Assembly (NCBI RefSeq): GCF_003856525.1
Contig: NZ_RJVQ01000013.1
Span: 1 to 64,000, forward strand
DNA: 64,000 nt
DNA from: Vibrio viridaestus
Lineage (GTDB): Bacteria; Pseudomonadota; Gammaproteobacteria; Enterobacterales; Vibrionaceae
Reading direction: 5' to 3'
Shown: positions 1 to 9,926 of the stretch, piece by piece
Layout of the letters: every line of letters begins with the position of its first letter
Numbering within the stretch: the first letter of the stretch is position 1
Notes under the pieces: generated by a model
What the model was told of the DNA's origin: nothing
Databases searched by the model: none
Seen by the model: only the letters and a program-made list of their open reading frames with translations
Translations under genes and position numbers: made by a program

Positions 1-43
1 AGCGGTTGCCGTGATTTCCATCATCGTACTACTGCTGGTTTAG
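1..43 (+). CDS. frdC: Fumarate reductase subunit C, C-terminal fragment
   Basis: Only the last 13 codons and the stop are inside the window. The reading frame starting at base 2 gives a hydrophobic tail ([13 protein letters not shown], then TAG at 41-43), which fits the last membrane helix of FrdC, a membrane anchor of the quinol:fumarate reductase. The assignment rests mainly on the adjacent frdD, whose ribosome binding site GGGAGG begins at the stop codon. Confidence 0.8.
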   Translation, partial: AVAVISIIVLLLV

Positions 44-53
44 GGAGGCCTTC

Positions 54-416
54 ATGATTAATCAACATCCAAAACGTTCTGACGAACCGGTATGGTGGGG
101 TCTGTTTGGTGCCGGTGGTACTTGGTTTGCCATGATTTCACCAGTGACTATTTTAGTACTGGGTATCTTGGGTCCTTTGGGTATCATTGACGCAGATGCA
201 TTTAGCTATGAAAGAGCGGCACATTTTGCAACAAACTTCATTGGTGCAATCTTCGTGATTTTAACCTTAGCACTACCGATGTGGCATGCAATGCACCGTG
301 TTCACCACGGCATGCATGACCTGAAACTTCATACTGGTGCTGCTGGCAAAATTATTTGTTACGGAATCGCTGGAGTTGTTACTGCTTTAGGCGTGATCTT
401 TGTATTCATGATCTAA
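54..416 (+). CDS. frdD: Fumarate reductase subunit D (membrane anchor)
   Basis: This 120-residue protein is one of the two hydrophobic anchors that hold the FrdAB catalytic subunits on the inner membrane and pass electrons from menaquinol during anaerobic fumarate respiration. Three membrane segments are visible, around residues 20-43, 57-78 and 97-119. The segment [14 protein letters not shown] in the second helix/loop is typical of FrdD. The length equals the enterobacterial protein. It is the last gene of the frdABCD operon, 10 bases after frdC, and is followed at once by a strong terminator. menA at 14422 supplies a step towards the menaquinone it needs. Confidence 0.96.
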   Translation: MINQHPKRSDEPVWWGLFGAGGTWFAMISPVTILVLGILGPLGIIDADAFSYERAAHFATNFIGAIFVILTLALPMWHAMHRVHHGMHDLKLHTGAAGKIICYGIAGVVTALGVIFVFMI

Positions 417-437
417 TAAGCGATCGCTGATAAAAGT

Positions 438-470
438 AAAAGGCTGAACCTACAAGTTCAGCCTTTTTTA
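438..470 (+). terminator. Rho-independent terminator of frdABCD, probably shared with efp
   Basis: An 8-bp perfect stem (GGCTGAAC at 442-449, GTTCAGCC at 456-463) is followed by a run of T, and flanked upstream by A residues, so it can act on both strands. It sits between the convergent frdD and efp. Confidence 0.9.
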
Positions 471-513
471 TTTTCATTGTGACAATGTCAGTTATTAAGA
501 CAGAGACAACGCA

Positions 514-1080
514 TTACTTAACGCGGCTAACATACTCACCAGAACGAGTATCAACACGAATCACTTCACCAATTTGAATGAACAGAGGAACACGAACAAC
601 CGCGCCCGTAGTCAGTGTCGCTGGTTTACCGCCAGTTCCCTGCGTATCGCCTTTTAAGCCTGGGTCGGTTTCAACAATTTCAAGCTCAACAAAGTTTGGT
701 GGAGTCACGCTGATTGGGTTACCATTCCACAAAGTTAGCATGCAAGTGTTGTTTTCTACCAACCACTTAGCATTTTCACCGATCGCTTTTGCATCAGCAG
801 CTAATTGTTCGAATGTTTCATTGTTCATAAAGTGGTAGAATTCGCCATCGTTATATAGATAATCTAGGTCGATATCCATTACGTCTGCAGTTTCAACGGT
901 ATCACCAGATTTGAACGTTTTTTCTAGTACTTTACCAGAAAGCAGTTTACGGATTTTAACACGGTTAAATGCTTGTCCTTTACCTGGTTTCACATACTCA
1001 TTTTCGAGAATGGAACAAGGCTCGTTATCAAGCATAATTTTTAAACCGCCTTTAAATTCATTCGTGCTAACAGTAGCCAT
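514..1080 (-). CDS. efp: Translation elongation factor P
   Basis: EF-P binds the ribosome between the P and E sites and rescues stalling at consecutive prolines. The 188-residue length is that of the family, with the N-terminal KOW-like domain and two OB folds. Lys34 in the loop KPGKGQAF is the residue that is beta-lysylated in enterobacteria. The modification enzyme EpmB is encoded divergently only 32 bases away, so the modification pathway is linked here. The start has a clear GAGGAAAA ribosome site on the minus strand. Confidence 0.98.
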   Translation of the reverse strand: MATVSTNEFKGGLKIMLDNEPCSILENEYVKPGKGQAFNRVKIRKLLSGKVLEKTFKSGDTVETADVMDIDLDYLYNDGEFYHFMNNETFEQLAADAKAIGENAKWLVENNTCMLTLWNGNPISVTPPNFVELEIVETDPGLKGDTQGTGGKPATLTTGAVVRVPLFIQIGEVIRVDTRSGEYVSRVK

Positions 1081-1112
1081 TTTTTCCTCTTACATTCTTC
1101 GAGTTAAATTCA

Positions 1113-2135
1113 ATGTCGGACATAATAACCCGAAAATTAGATTCTGTTGAGCAAAACTGGCTCAAACAACTAACGAATGCGATCTCAGATCCTCATTTAC
1201 TTCTTAACTACCTGAATATCGATCCGCAACCATGGGAAAAGGGCTTTACCGCGAAAAAGTTATTTTCTCAAAGAGTACCTCTTAGCTTTATCGATAGGAT
1301 GGAGAAAGGAAACCCCAACGATCCTTTACTACGCCAAGTATTGCCTGTTTTAGAGGAGTTTGACCTACACGATGGGTATTCCATTGATCCATTAGATGAA
1401 CATGAAACTGAACAACCCGGATTACTCCATAAATATAAGAATCGTGTATTACTCATTCTAAAAGCCGGATGCGCAATCAACTGTCGTTATTGTTTTCGTC
1501 GTCATTTTCCTTATCAGGAAAATAAAGGCAGTAAATCGGTATGGGCTGAGAATATCGACTACATCCATCAACATAACGAAATTAATGAAGTCATTTTGTC
1601 TGGAGGCGATCCTTTAATGGCAAAAGATCACGAGTTGATGTGGTTTATGGAACAAATTGAAGCGATTGAACACGTTAAAACATTACGGATTCACACTCGT
1701 CTTCCTGTGGTCATCCCCGACAGAATTACAGACGCCTTGATCAATTTACTCGCGAATTCAAGGCTGAATATTGTATTGGTCTCTCATATAAACCATGCTA
1801 ATGAAATAAATCAGGAACTGAATCTTGCGTTTACCAAGCTGAAAAACGCTCGGGTAACACTTTTAAATCAGGCCGTTCTATTAAAAGGGGTCAACGATAG
1901 TGTCACGGCGCAAGTGGCTCTGAGTGAGGCCCTATTTTCTTGTGGTATCTTGCCCTATTATCTTAATGTATTGGACAAAGTTCAGGGCGCCGCACACTTT
2001 TATGTGTCAGATGTGCATGCAAAAGAGATTATGGCGGGTTTGATTAAAGAGGTCTCTGGCTACCTTGTTCCACAGCTCACTAGGGAGATTGGTGGTCGCG
2101 CAAGTAAAATACCTCTAGACCTAAACCTTGAGTAA
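1113..2135 (+). CDS. epmB: EF-P-(R)-beta-lysine pathway L-lysine 2,3-aminomutase
   Basis: This 340-residue radical-SAM enzyme converts L-alpha-lysine to beta-lysine, which EpmA then attaches to Lys34 of EF-P. The radical-SAM cluster motif CxxxCxxC is at Cys120, Cys124 and Cys127 (CAINCRYCF). A motif typical of the EpmB N-terminus, FIDRMEKGNPNDPLLRQVLP, is present, and the PLP lysine probably lies in DKVQGAAHF near residue 290. It is divergent from efp, as in other gammaproteobacteria. The ribosome site before the ATG is weak. epmA is not in the window. Confidence 0.95.
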   Translation: MSDIITRKLDSVEQNWLKQLTNAISDPHLLLNYLNIDPQPWEKGFTAKKLFSQRVPLSFIDRMEKGNPNDPLLRQVLPVLEEFDLHDGYSIDPLDEHETEQPGLLHKYKNRVLLILKAGCAINCRYCFRRHFPYQENKGSKSVWAENIDYIHQHNEINEVILSGGDPLMAKDHELMWFMEQIEAIEHVKTLRIHTRLPVVIPDRITDALINLLANSRLNIVLVSHINHANEINQELNLAFTKLKNARVTLLNQAVLLKGVNDSVTAQVALSEALFSCGILPYYLNVLDKVQGAAHFYVSDVHAKEIMAGLIKEVSGYLVPQLTREIGGRASKIPLDLNLE

Positions 2136-2221
2136 AAAAACTAATCGTGACGACCAAAAGCGGGATTAGAAGCAATTTTCAGTCACCGTATACTACAGCG
2201 CCAAAATATCAGGAGAATAGA

Positions 2222-2692
2222 ATGAGCAATTTAACTGAGTGGTTCAATATCGATCCGTTTAGCTGGGTTGGCTTGCTGACTTGTGCGTTTAATGGGCTGT
2301 TAATTGGCTTTGAAAGGCAAACCCGAGGCAAACCTGTCGGTATCCGAACATCCATTTTAATTGTGTCCGGAACTTACTTTTTCATCGCATTAGCGGTATC
2401 TCTATCTCCAAACACTCTAGATCAATCAAGGGTTTTGGGACAATTAATTACCGGTGTAGGCTTTCTAGGTGCTGGTGTAATGATGACACAGGATGGCAAG
2501 ATACATGGAGTGACATCTGCTGCAGTGATCTGGGTACTTGCCGCCATTGGTTTAATGATAGGGCTTGGACATGAGCATCAATCAATGATAATCACCGTGT
2601 TAGTCTTAGCTGTACTTTATGGTGTCGATAAAGTCGAAAACTCTTTTCAAAGTCTTCGACGCGGAGTTCATCAACGCTTTCGTCGCCGTTAG
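2222..2692 (+). CDS. MgtC/SapB-family inner-membrane protein
   Basis: A 156-residue polytopic membrane protein with about four to five hydrophobic segments. The stretch LIGFERQTRGKPVGIRTS matches the MgtC/SapB signature in which an acidic/basic loop is followed by G(K)PxGxRT. Only the N-terminal membrane domain is present; the C-terminal ACT-like domain of Salmonella MgtC is absent, so this is the short SapB/YhiD-like form. I chose the ATG at 2222 because AGGAGA precedes it at good spacing. The stop lies only 8 bases from the end of the convergent modF. Function in Vibrio is not established; MgtC proteins are linked to magnesium limitation and acid tolerance. Confidence 0.85.
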   Translation: MSNLTEWFNIDPFSWVGLLTCAFNGLLIGFERQTRGKPVGIRTSILIVSGTYFFIALAVSLSPNTLDQSRVLGQLITGVGFLGAGVMMTQDGKIHGVTSAAVIWVLAAIGLMIGLGHEHQSMIITVLVLAVLYGVDKVENSFQSLRRGVHQRFRRR

Positions 2693-2700
2693 CAGTTAAA

Positions 2701-4131
2701 TTATACCTCGGGATCATGACTGATTACAGGAAGATACCCGCCCTCAGCATTAGGAATAAAGTCGATATAATGGCGAATAGCACTTAGCTGATCTTCTTTA
2801 TGATGAGTGACATACAATAAGTGGCTTAAGTTGAACTGAGCCACTTTATTGACGACCTTCATAACTAATTGACGACTTAGGTAATCTAACCCCTGATAAG
2901 GTTCATCAAGAATAAGTAGAGCGGGTCGTTTAATCAGTGCGCGAGCTATAAGTAATAGCCTTTGCTGACCATACTCAAGCGATGTAAAACTCTTTTTCCT
3001 ATCCGCTTCCATTCCGAGAACAGCTAGCCATTGCTGAGCGATGATAACTTGCTTTGCCGACGGCTTCTCGTAAAGACCAATAGAGTCATAAAATCCAGAA
3101 AGCAAAACATCTATCGCACTGCATCCAACACGATATTGCAAATGCAGAGCTGATGACACAATACCGATCTTTTTCTTAACATCCCAAATGGATTCTCCGC
3201 CACCTCGTTGGAATCCAAGAACCTGAATATCATTGCAGTAACATTGCGGATGATCACCTGTGATTAGCCCAAGTAATGTGCTTTTTCCACAACCATTTGG
3301 CCCTCTGATCTGCCAATGTTGCCCAGATTCAATTGTCCAGTTCAGGTCTTTAAAAATAAGGCCATCGGTGTACTCAACCTTAATATTGGTCATAGTTAAC
3401 AAAGGGGATTCAATCTCAGGTTGTTCATCATACTGATTAATTAATTCAACGTATTCTGCGCTTTTTTGCTCGGATAACGTATTAAGCTGACGAACGACAG
3501 GATGATCATGCCACTCTTGGGATGTCATGGTCTGCGATAGCGATACACCTTCAAACAACGCAATATTCGTTAGACACGCTGGCAACTCCTCCACACGAGA
3601 AGCTAACACAATAAGTTGGCACTGATTAGATAATTGTCTGAGAACGTCTTTCAACATCGCTCGATTATTGACATCTAAGCCGGCATAAGGTTCTTCTAGG
3701 AAAAGGAGCTGCGGTTCTAAAGCAATAGCGCGAGCAAGCATCACTCGTCTGGTTTCCCCAGTCGATAGCTGGCGGAAACCGCGCTCTTTGAGAGAGCTTA
3801 AATTAAGGAGATCAATCAGGTGATCCGCTTTTTCCTCACTGCAACCTACACCTCTAATGAGTTCAGTAACCGTCGAACCGTAATCAATAAAGTTTTGTAG
3901 GTCAGTTTCATCTTTAGCAATTTCTTCCTCAAGTAATTTTTGCTGCTCACTCAGAGAAACAAACCCAATTTTCTCAGGTAGTGCTTCTATATGCCCCAAC
4001 TTGCCACGAAACAGAGCTTCAAGTGGTTTCACTACCGTACCTTGAGTAACAAAAATTCCCCAATGCTGATCTTGAGAAATTGACCAATCTTGAATAACTA
4101 GCTCTGTAAGTTTCAATCCTTGAATGTTCAT
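2701..4131 (-). CDS. modF: ModF-like tandem ABC ATPase
   Basis: This soluble 476-residue protein has two ABC nucleotide-binding halves and no membrane domain, like E. coli ModF (formerly PhrA). The second half is complete: Walker A GPNGCGKST (about residues 270-280), a signature-like SLEYGQ, and Walker B LLILDEP. The first half keeps the signature LSTGE and a Walker-B-like LLFLEEP but has lost the Walker A glycines and GKS/T lysine (GIFVTQGTVVKPL). The role of ModF is poorly known; it is named for its position next to modABC, which is not here. It probably forms a single transcription unit or follows the upstream cyclase cluster after a 75-base gap. Confidence 0.82.
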   Translation of the reverse strand: MNIQGLKLTELVIQDWSISQDQHWGIFVTQGTVVKPLEALFRGKLGHIEALPEKIGFVSLSEQQKLLEEEIAKDETDLQNFIDYGSTVTELIRGVGCSEEKADHLIDLLNLSSLKERGFRQLSTGETRRVMLARAIALEPQLLFLEEPYAGLDVNNRAMLKDVLRQLSNQCQLIVLASRVEELPACLTNIALFEGVSLSQTMTSQEWHDHPVVRQLNTLSEQKSAEYVELINQYDEQPEIESPLLTMTNIKVEYTDGLIFKDLNWTIESGQHWQIRGPNGCGKSTLLGLITGDHPQCYCNDIQVLGFQRGGGESIWDVKKKIGIVSSALHLQYRVGCSAIDVLLSGFYDSIGLYEKPSAKQVIIAQQWLAVLGMEADRKKSFTSLEYGQQRLLLIARALIKRPALLILDEPYQGLDYLSRQLVMKVVNKVAQFNLSHLLYVTHHKEDQLSAIRHYIDFIPNAEGGYLPVISHDPEV

Positions 4132-4206
4132 TAGAATGCCTGAAATGATGTTGATGTGAGGGATACATGATACGGAAATAGAGATTAAGTACCAAGCAAC
4201 AAAAAC

Positions 4207-5817
4207 TTATTGGTTATGAGAGATAGGACTATCTGAGGATGACGCAATGAGATATCCGCCTTGTCGATTTCGTTTCACCTCATACATCAGTTTGTCGGCC
4301 AATTCGATCAGTACAGAGATATCATAACCACAAACGGAAGAGGTTGAGACACCAATACTTGCACCGACAGTGACTTTAATTTCTTGGCTAATTTCGATTT
4401 CACTAGTAAAGATAGACTGAATGGCTTCAATCATCATTTCCAACATATCTTCATTCGGTAAGAGTAAGGAAATAATAAATTCGTCTCCCCCCCATCGAAT
4501 AACGGTATGATCAATGGTCACCACACTGCGAAGTCGGGATGATAACTCTTTGAGTACAATGTCTCCGGCCTCATGACCATAAAGATCATTGACTGGTTTG
4601 AACTTATTTAAATCAATCAACACCAGTGCAAAACATGACTTTTGCTTTCTTGCCGCATCAAGTTGGTGAGTAAATCGGACTTCAGCACCGCGCCGATTGA
4701 GTAACCCGGTTAATGGGTCGTGTGACGCATTATATTCAAAAGTCTGCTCTTTTTTAGCTCGGTCTGAAATATCATACACCACCATCTCAACATATTGCTC
4801 TTGATGCTCCCCCTCAATAAACGAAAACAGCGCTCTTACCCAGATATCATCCATACTGGAGACTTTAAAATCGCGAAAAATATTTTGGTGATTTTTACGC
4901 ACTAGCATCAGTATGTGCAATATTTCATCACTGTTTTCAAATGCCTTGTCGACAGTAACATTACCCAAATATATGGATTCATATACGTCACCAAAAATAG
5001 CCGAAAATGACTCATTTGCGAGAAAGACTTTATTATCGGAAGTTAACAGTGCAATGCCCGCAAGAGAATTATCGAAAATCATACGAAACTGCTTTTCAAG
5101 TAAAGCGATTCGCTCACTTTTTTCCTTATCGATTGCATAAGAATCATGGATTTTTTCAATCATGATATTCATATTTTTAGCTAGGAAACCAAACTCATCA
5201 GAAGAAGATAACGATATTTTTTGTTGAGAGCTTGTTTTGCCAATTTGAATAGAGTGAATTTGTTTAACCAGAGATCGAATTGGAGTCGCAACCAAAATAC
5301 GAAACAAGACCATAATCAGAAATAAAATTGTTGAGATGAAGACTAACTCCCAAATAACACGCTCTTGACCTTTCTTCTGTGCCTGAGATTCGATATCGCT
5401 ATAATTGATATACACATCCAATACACCCACATCTTCTTTACCAAAAGGCGCCTGCAATGCGATTTGAATACAATTATCTTCATCGCCAATGAGCCCCTTA
5501 CTTAACACATAACCGGACGTCATTGAGAAGGTAACACCACTCACCTCAGGAACAGTCACAATCCCTGAAATAATTTCTTGTGCTAGCTGTGTATCACTTA
5601 GGTAGGCAGCAATAGCGGCGTTCTTTTGTACAACTTGAACAAGTTGATGGACTTTAAGCTCAGCAGCAGACAACGCATTTTGATAAGCGTATTTATAACT
5701 AATAAAACTACCAATAGGAATAAGCAGAAGGCAGACTAGAAAAAGCCAGCTTAATATTTTTAACTCTAGGCGCTGGCTAATCCACTTGAATAGAAAAAAT
5801 GACTTTAACATCGGCAT
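4207..5817 (-). CDS. Membrane-bound diguanylate cyclase with PAS and GGDEF domains
   Basis: This 536-residue protein should make cyclic di-GMP. Order: transmembrane helix about residues 19-40, a periplasmic sensor region of about 110 residues (CHASE8-like in character), a second helix about 153-177, a HAMP segment, a PAS domain about 245-350, and a GGDEF domain about 370-525 with an intact RWGGDEF active site. The inhibitory RxxD site before GGDEF is missing (VTIDHTVIRW instead). The start ATG overlaps the upstream binding-protein gene by 41 bases, with an AGGA ribosome site inside that gene, which points to translational coupling. The same organisation (periplasmic partner plus cyclase) recalls YfiR-YfiN, but the partner family is different. 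Confidence 0.9.
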   Translation of the reverse strand: MPMLKSFFLFKWISQRLELKILSWLFLVCLLLIPIGSFISYKYAYQNALSAAELKVHQLVQVVQKNAAIAAYLSDTQLAQEIISGIVTVPEVSGVTFSMTSGYVLSKGLIGDEDNCIQIALQAPFGKEDVGVLDVYINYSDIESQAQKKGQERVIWELVFISTILFLIMVLFRILVATPIRSLVKQIHSIQIGKTSSQQKISLSSSDEFGFLAKNMNIMIEKIHDSYAIDKEKSERIALLEKQFRMIFDNSLAGIALLTSDNKVFLANESFSAIFGDVYESIYLGNVTVDKAFENSDEILHILMLVRKNHQNIFRDFKVSSMDDIWVRALFSFIEGEHQEQYVEMVVYDISDRAKKEQTFEYNASHDPLTGLLNRRGAEVRFTHQLDAARKQKSCFALVLIDLNKFKPVNDLYGHEAGDIVLKELSSRLRSVVTIDHTVIRWGGDEFIISLLLPNEDMLEMMIEAIQSIFTSEIEISQEIKVTVGASIGVSTSSVCGYDISVLIELADKLMYEVKRNRQGGYLIASSSDSPISHNQ

Positions 5818-6211
5818 TTACATCCTGCTCTGGTACATAACCTATTGCATTTGGGTTACTCGTAACCAATTGCATCACATCATGTTCGTTAGAGACCTGC
5901 ATTGGCGGTGTGGCCCTGCCGCTAAACATTAGTCTTGCCCAGTAAGCATTCACTTCTGGTAGCGTCATATTAACTAAGAAATCATAGAAATACTGACGCA
6001 TTTCTGAGTTTCCTGGCGCATCAATCTTGAGAGCAGCGCGACCATCGGAAAAATACTGGGTTCGCCCCATATACATATCCGTTAGTTGTCTCTGCGTTAT
6101 CGATGACAGCGGGTTTTGCTTATTCACAACTACAACTAGCCTTTCACTCCATGCATAGCTTGAAGTGAAGGAGAGTAATAGCATTAACAAAAAGACGCTT
6201 TTTTTTCTCAT
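5777..6211 (-). CDS. Small periplasmic PstS-like substrate-binding protein
   Basis: A 144-residue protein with a signal peptide (about residues 1-21, ending ...SSYAWS) followed by one small lobe of a phosphate/sulfate-type binding-protein fold (LVVVVNKQNPLSSITQRQL; NPNAIGYVPE). It is far shorter than transport PstS proteins, so it probably does not serve an ABC transporter, and none is encoded nearby. It lies 6 bases after the barrel gene and overlaps the cyclase gene, with hardly any ribosome site of its own, so it is most likely translated by coupling. I infer that it is a ligand sensor passing a signal to the cyclase. Confidence 0.8.
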   Translation of the reverse strand: MRKKSVFLLMLLLSFTSSYAWSERLVVVVNKQNPLSSITQRQLTDMYMGRTQYFSDGRAALKIDAPGNSEMRQYFYDFLVNMTLPEVNAYWARLMFSGRATPPMQVSNEHDVMQLVTSNPNAIGYVPEQDVNADVKVIFSIQVD

Positions 6212-6217
6212 ATGATG

Positions 6218-7450
6218 CTAAAAAATAAAGTTAAGGCTAAGCGTAAACACATCCACATTCTGCTTGGGCGTGTCATCCGTTGAACGAGACCACAAGAGAG
6301 CCTCCCCTTGTTTTACAAAGCTCCTATCCCATTGAAATTTGATTGCTAGCTGATTGGTAATATCCCAGCGACTACCCAAGCTCACAGTTGATTGGTGGCT
6401 ATCTACAACATTAAAAATTTGCTGAATGTTAGAATTTACTCCAGAGGGTATTTGATAAACATCGTCAGTCGTTTGCCCATGAGATAAAAATCCGAATAGA
6501 GAGTACTCTCCTATCCTATGACTCACCCCCATATAGGCAGCAAAATAGGAAAGAAAAAGAGAGGCATCAGATTGGAGATACGAGGCTTCGCTCATTAATG
6601 TCCAGTTGTCAAATCGGTACTGAACTCCAGCCGAATAATAATTTACGCTGTAGTTGTTTAAGTCAAGGTTATCCAGTGTTTCAGCTATTGCGGGGCTGGC
6701 ACTGTATGGTTCTAGTAATCCCTGAACATATTCAACATCTCGGTTGTAGAAACCATCAAATTCACTATGTGAGAAAGATAACCTTGCGAGCACCCCGTTA
6801 GATTCATAGCGGGCTGCGATACCGATAATAGGCGCTAATTTAAACGTCACTGGGGATGATTGAGCCTGATAATCATTACTTGAATAACCACCAAATAACT
6901 TTAATTCTAAGGATGAATTACTCAAATAAAAGCGACGAGCGAGCTCTGCACCGTCAAAGGAATAGATTGGAATTTGACTGTAAAACTCCGTAGGAGGACG
7001 AACCCAGTCGTAAGCATAGGCAACAGCTCCAAAACTTCCAATCAACGTGCTATCAAAAGCCACTCTACCCACGCGAACATTCCAAAGGTCAGAAGAGCGG
7101 TAGGTTAAATATGCCCATTCAACGCTCGAGTCGAGATCATTATTGATTCTATCCCGTCCAACGAATTGTAGGGTTGCATCTAAGGAGTCAGTAAGCTGGG
7201 AGTCTAGTTGTAACCCAATTAGCGAATCTGGCTTCCAACTCCATCCGGTTTTCCCATCTTGAGCCAGACTGCTACGAAAACCCAAACTATCTGAATCAGA
7301 ATACGATTCAGAGATCGAACCAAATCCACTCAGTCTAATCTTATCCCCAAAACCAATTGCTTCAGCACTCATAGAAAACATACTAAGAAAAATACAGGAT
7401 AGACTGCAGAGACCTTTCATCCACTTCGTTTGTTGTTGGTTAGTTGACAT
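6218..7450 (-). CDS. Outer-membrane beta-barrel (porin-like) protein of unknown specificity
   Basis: A 410-residue protein with a signal peptide (about residues 1-32, ending ...SMSAEA). The rest is rich in alternating aromatic and polar residues typical of amphipathic beta strands, and it ends in LSLNFIF, the C-terminal phenylalanine that BAM recognises. Repeated strand-turn patterns suggest a barrel of about 16 strands. It is the first gene of the leftward set with the small periplasmic protein and the diguanylate cyclase. I do not recognise a named family. A channel that delivers the ligand sensed by the next gene is a reasonable guess. Confidence 0.75.
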   Translation of the reverse strand: MSTNQQQTKWMKGLCSLSCIFLSMFSMSAEAIGFGDKIRLSGFGSISESYSDSDSLGFRSSLAQDGKTGWSWKPDSLIGLQLDSQLTDSLDATLQFVGRDRINNDLDSSVEWAYLTYRSSDLWNVRVGRVAFDSTLIGSFGAVAYAYDWVRPPTEFYSQIPIYSFDGAELARRFYLSNSSLELKLFGGYSSNDYQAQSSPVTFKLAPIIGIAARYESNGVLARLSFSHSEFDGFYNRDVEYVQGLLEPYSASPAIAETLDNLDLNNYSVNYYSAGVQYRFDNWTLMSEASYLQSDASLFLSYFAAYMGVSHRIGEYSLFGFLSHGQTTDDVYQIPSGVNSNIQQIFNVVDSHQSTVSLGSRWDITNQLAIKFQWDRSFVKQGEALLWSRSTDDTPKQNVDVFTLSLNFIF

Positions 7451-7611
7451 TGTTCACCGACCCAATCATTACTTCGTATACTTTACCTACCGAAAATCCC
7501 AAGGATAGATTACTTTAACTAACACTAATATTCTAACCATAATTACAACGCGTTGACTTAGCCATTAAAGTATATTTCATTAATAATCATAGCAATAATG
7601 ATGCAAAACAA

Positions 7612-7645
7612 AAAAAAACGGAGACCGAAGTCTCCGTTTTTTGTT
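7612..7645 (-). terminator. Terminator of groES-groEL
   Basis: CGGAGA/TCTCCG stem with a short loop, a run of A on one side and of T on the other, so it could work on both strands. It lies just after the groEL stop and upstream of the leftward barrel gene. Confidence 0.85.
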
Positions 7646-7665
7646 CTATAACGTAAATCACGCTA

Positions 7666-9309
<1,644 letters not shown>

Positions 9310-9377
9310 TTATTTCCTTTTCACAATTCTTTGTTTATAAGGTCATTATGAGCAAAAATCACTCAACGATTGCTTTC

Positions 9378-9668
9378 TTACTCAACGATAGCAAGGATAT
9401 CGCCTTCAGAAAGGATCAACACATCTTTGCCATCAATCTTTTCAGACTTGGTACCATAGCCTTCAGCGAAGATAACAGTATCACCTACTTTTACATCCAA
9501 TGGCTGAACAGAACCGTTTTCAAGAATACGGCCTTTACCAACCGCTAGAACTTTACCACGTGTTGATTTTTCAGCTGCAGAACCAGTTAGTACGATACCA
9601 CCAGCCGACTTTGATTCAACTTCTTGACGTTCAACGATAACTCGGTCATGCAATGGACGAATATTCAT
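9378..9668 (-). CDS. groS: Co-chaperonin GroES (Hsp10)
   Basis: A 96-residue lid protein that caps GroEL. The start [14 protein letters not shown], the mobile loop [13 protein letters not shown] (about residues 23-35) and the roof EGYGTKSEK segment are as expected. It is the first gene of groES-groEL. A sigma-32-like promoter lies about 80-110 bases upstream and no CIRCE/HrcA operator is visible. Confidence 0.99.
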   Translation of the reverse strand: MNIRPLHDRVIVERQEVESKSAGGIVLTGSAAEKSTRGKVLAVGKGRILENGSVQPLDVKVGDTVIFAEGYGTKSEKIDGKDVLILSEGDILAIVE

Positions 9669-9720
9669 CTGTCGCCTCTCCTGATTAAATTTTATCCGTT
9701 TCAGTTAATGTTAATGAAAT

Positions 9721-9740
9721 GAGCAATTAATTAATTGCTC
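9721..9740. repeat. Perfect 20-bp palindrome in the groES leader
   Basis: GAGCAATTAATTAATTGCTC reads the same on both strands. It begins a few bases after the predicted groES transcription start, so it is either an operator or a hairpin at the very 5' end of the groESL mRNA. Confidence 0.8.
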
Positions 9741-9749
9741 GTGCTGATA

Positions 9750-9777
9750 ATGTGGGGGAGAAAAATGAATATCCAAG
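9750..9777 (-). promoter_or_regulatory. Sigma-32-type heat-shock promoter of groESL
   Basis: On the minus strand a -35 CTTGGAT (9777-9771) is followed after 13 bases by CCCCACAT (9757-9750). The RpoH consensus is CTTGAAA-N11-16-CCCCATNT. Position, spacing and downstream gene all fit. Confidence 0.75.
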
Positions 9778-9865
9778 GGGGGAGTCGAAGAAAAATATGA
9801 TTATTTTTACAAAAAATGATCAATTAAACGTTTTCACACGCTAAGAAAAGTTCTCGAATCTAAGT

Positions 9866-9896
9866 TAGTCAACTGTTTACTTTATAAACTAGACTA
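9866..9896. promoter_or_regulatory. Possible operator of the Cys-rich regulator
   Basis: Nested inverted repeats, TAGTC...GACTA outside and GTTTA-CTTTA-TAAAC inside, sit about 30-60 bases before the ATG at 9927, where an autoregulatory site would be. Only symmetry supports this. Confidence 0.35.
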
Positions 9897-9926
9897 GGAA
9901 TAATATTGTCGAGCAGAGGAGAACGA

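Noticed and set aside
7586-7612. Fur-like AATAATCAT / AATAATGAT stretch upstream of the barrel gene
   Set aside because: Only loosely resembles the Fur consensus and lies in AT-rich sequence near the groEL terminator.
9906-9926. Upstream TTG start for the Cys-rich regulator
   Set aside because: The ribosome site AGAGGAGA lies after this codon and points to the ATG at 9927.
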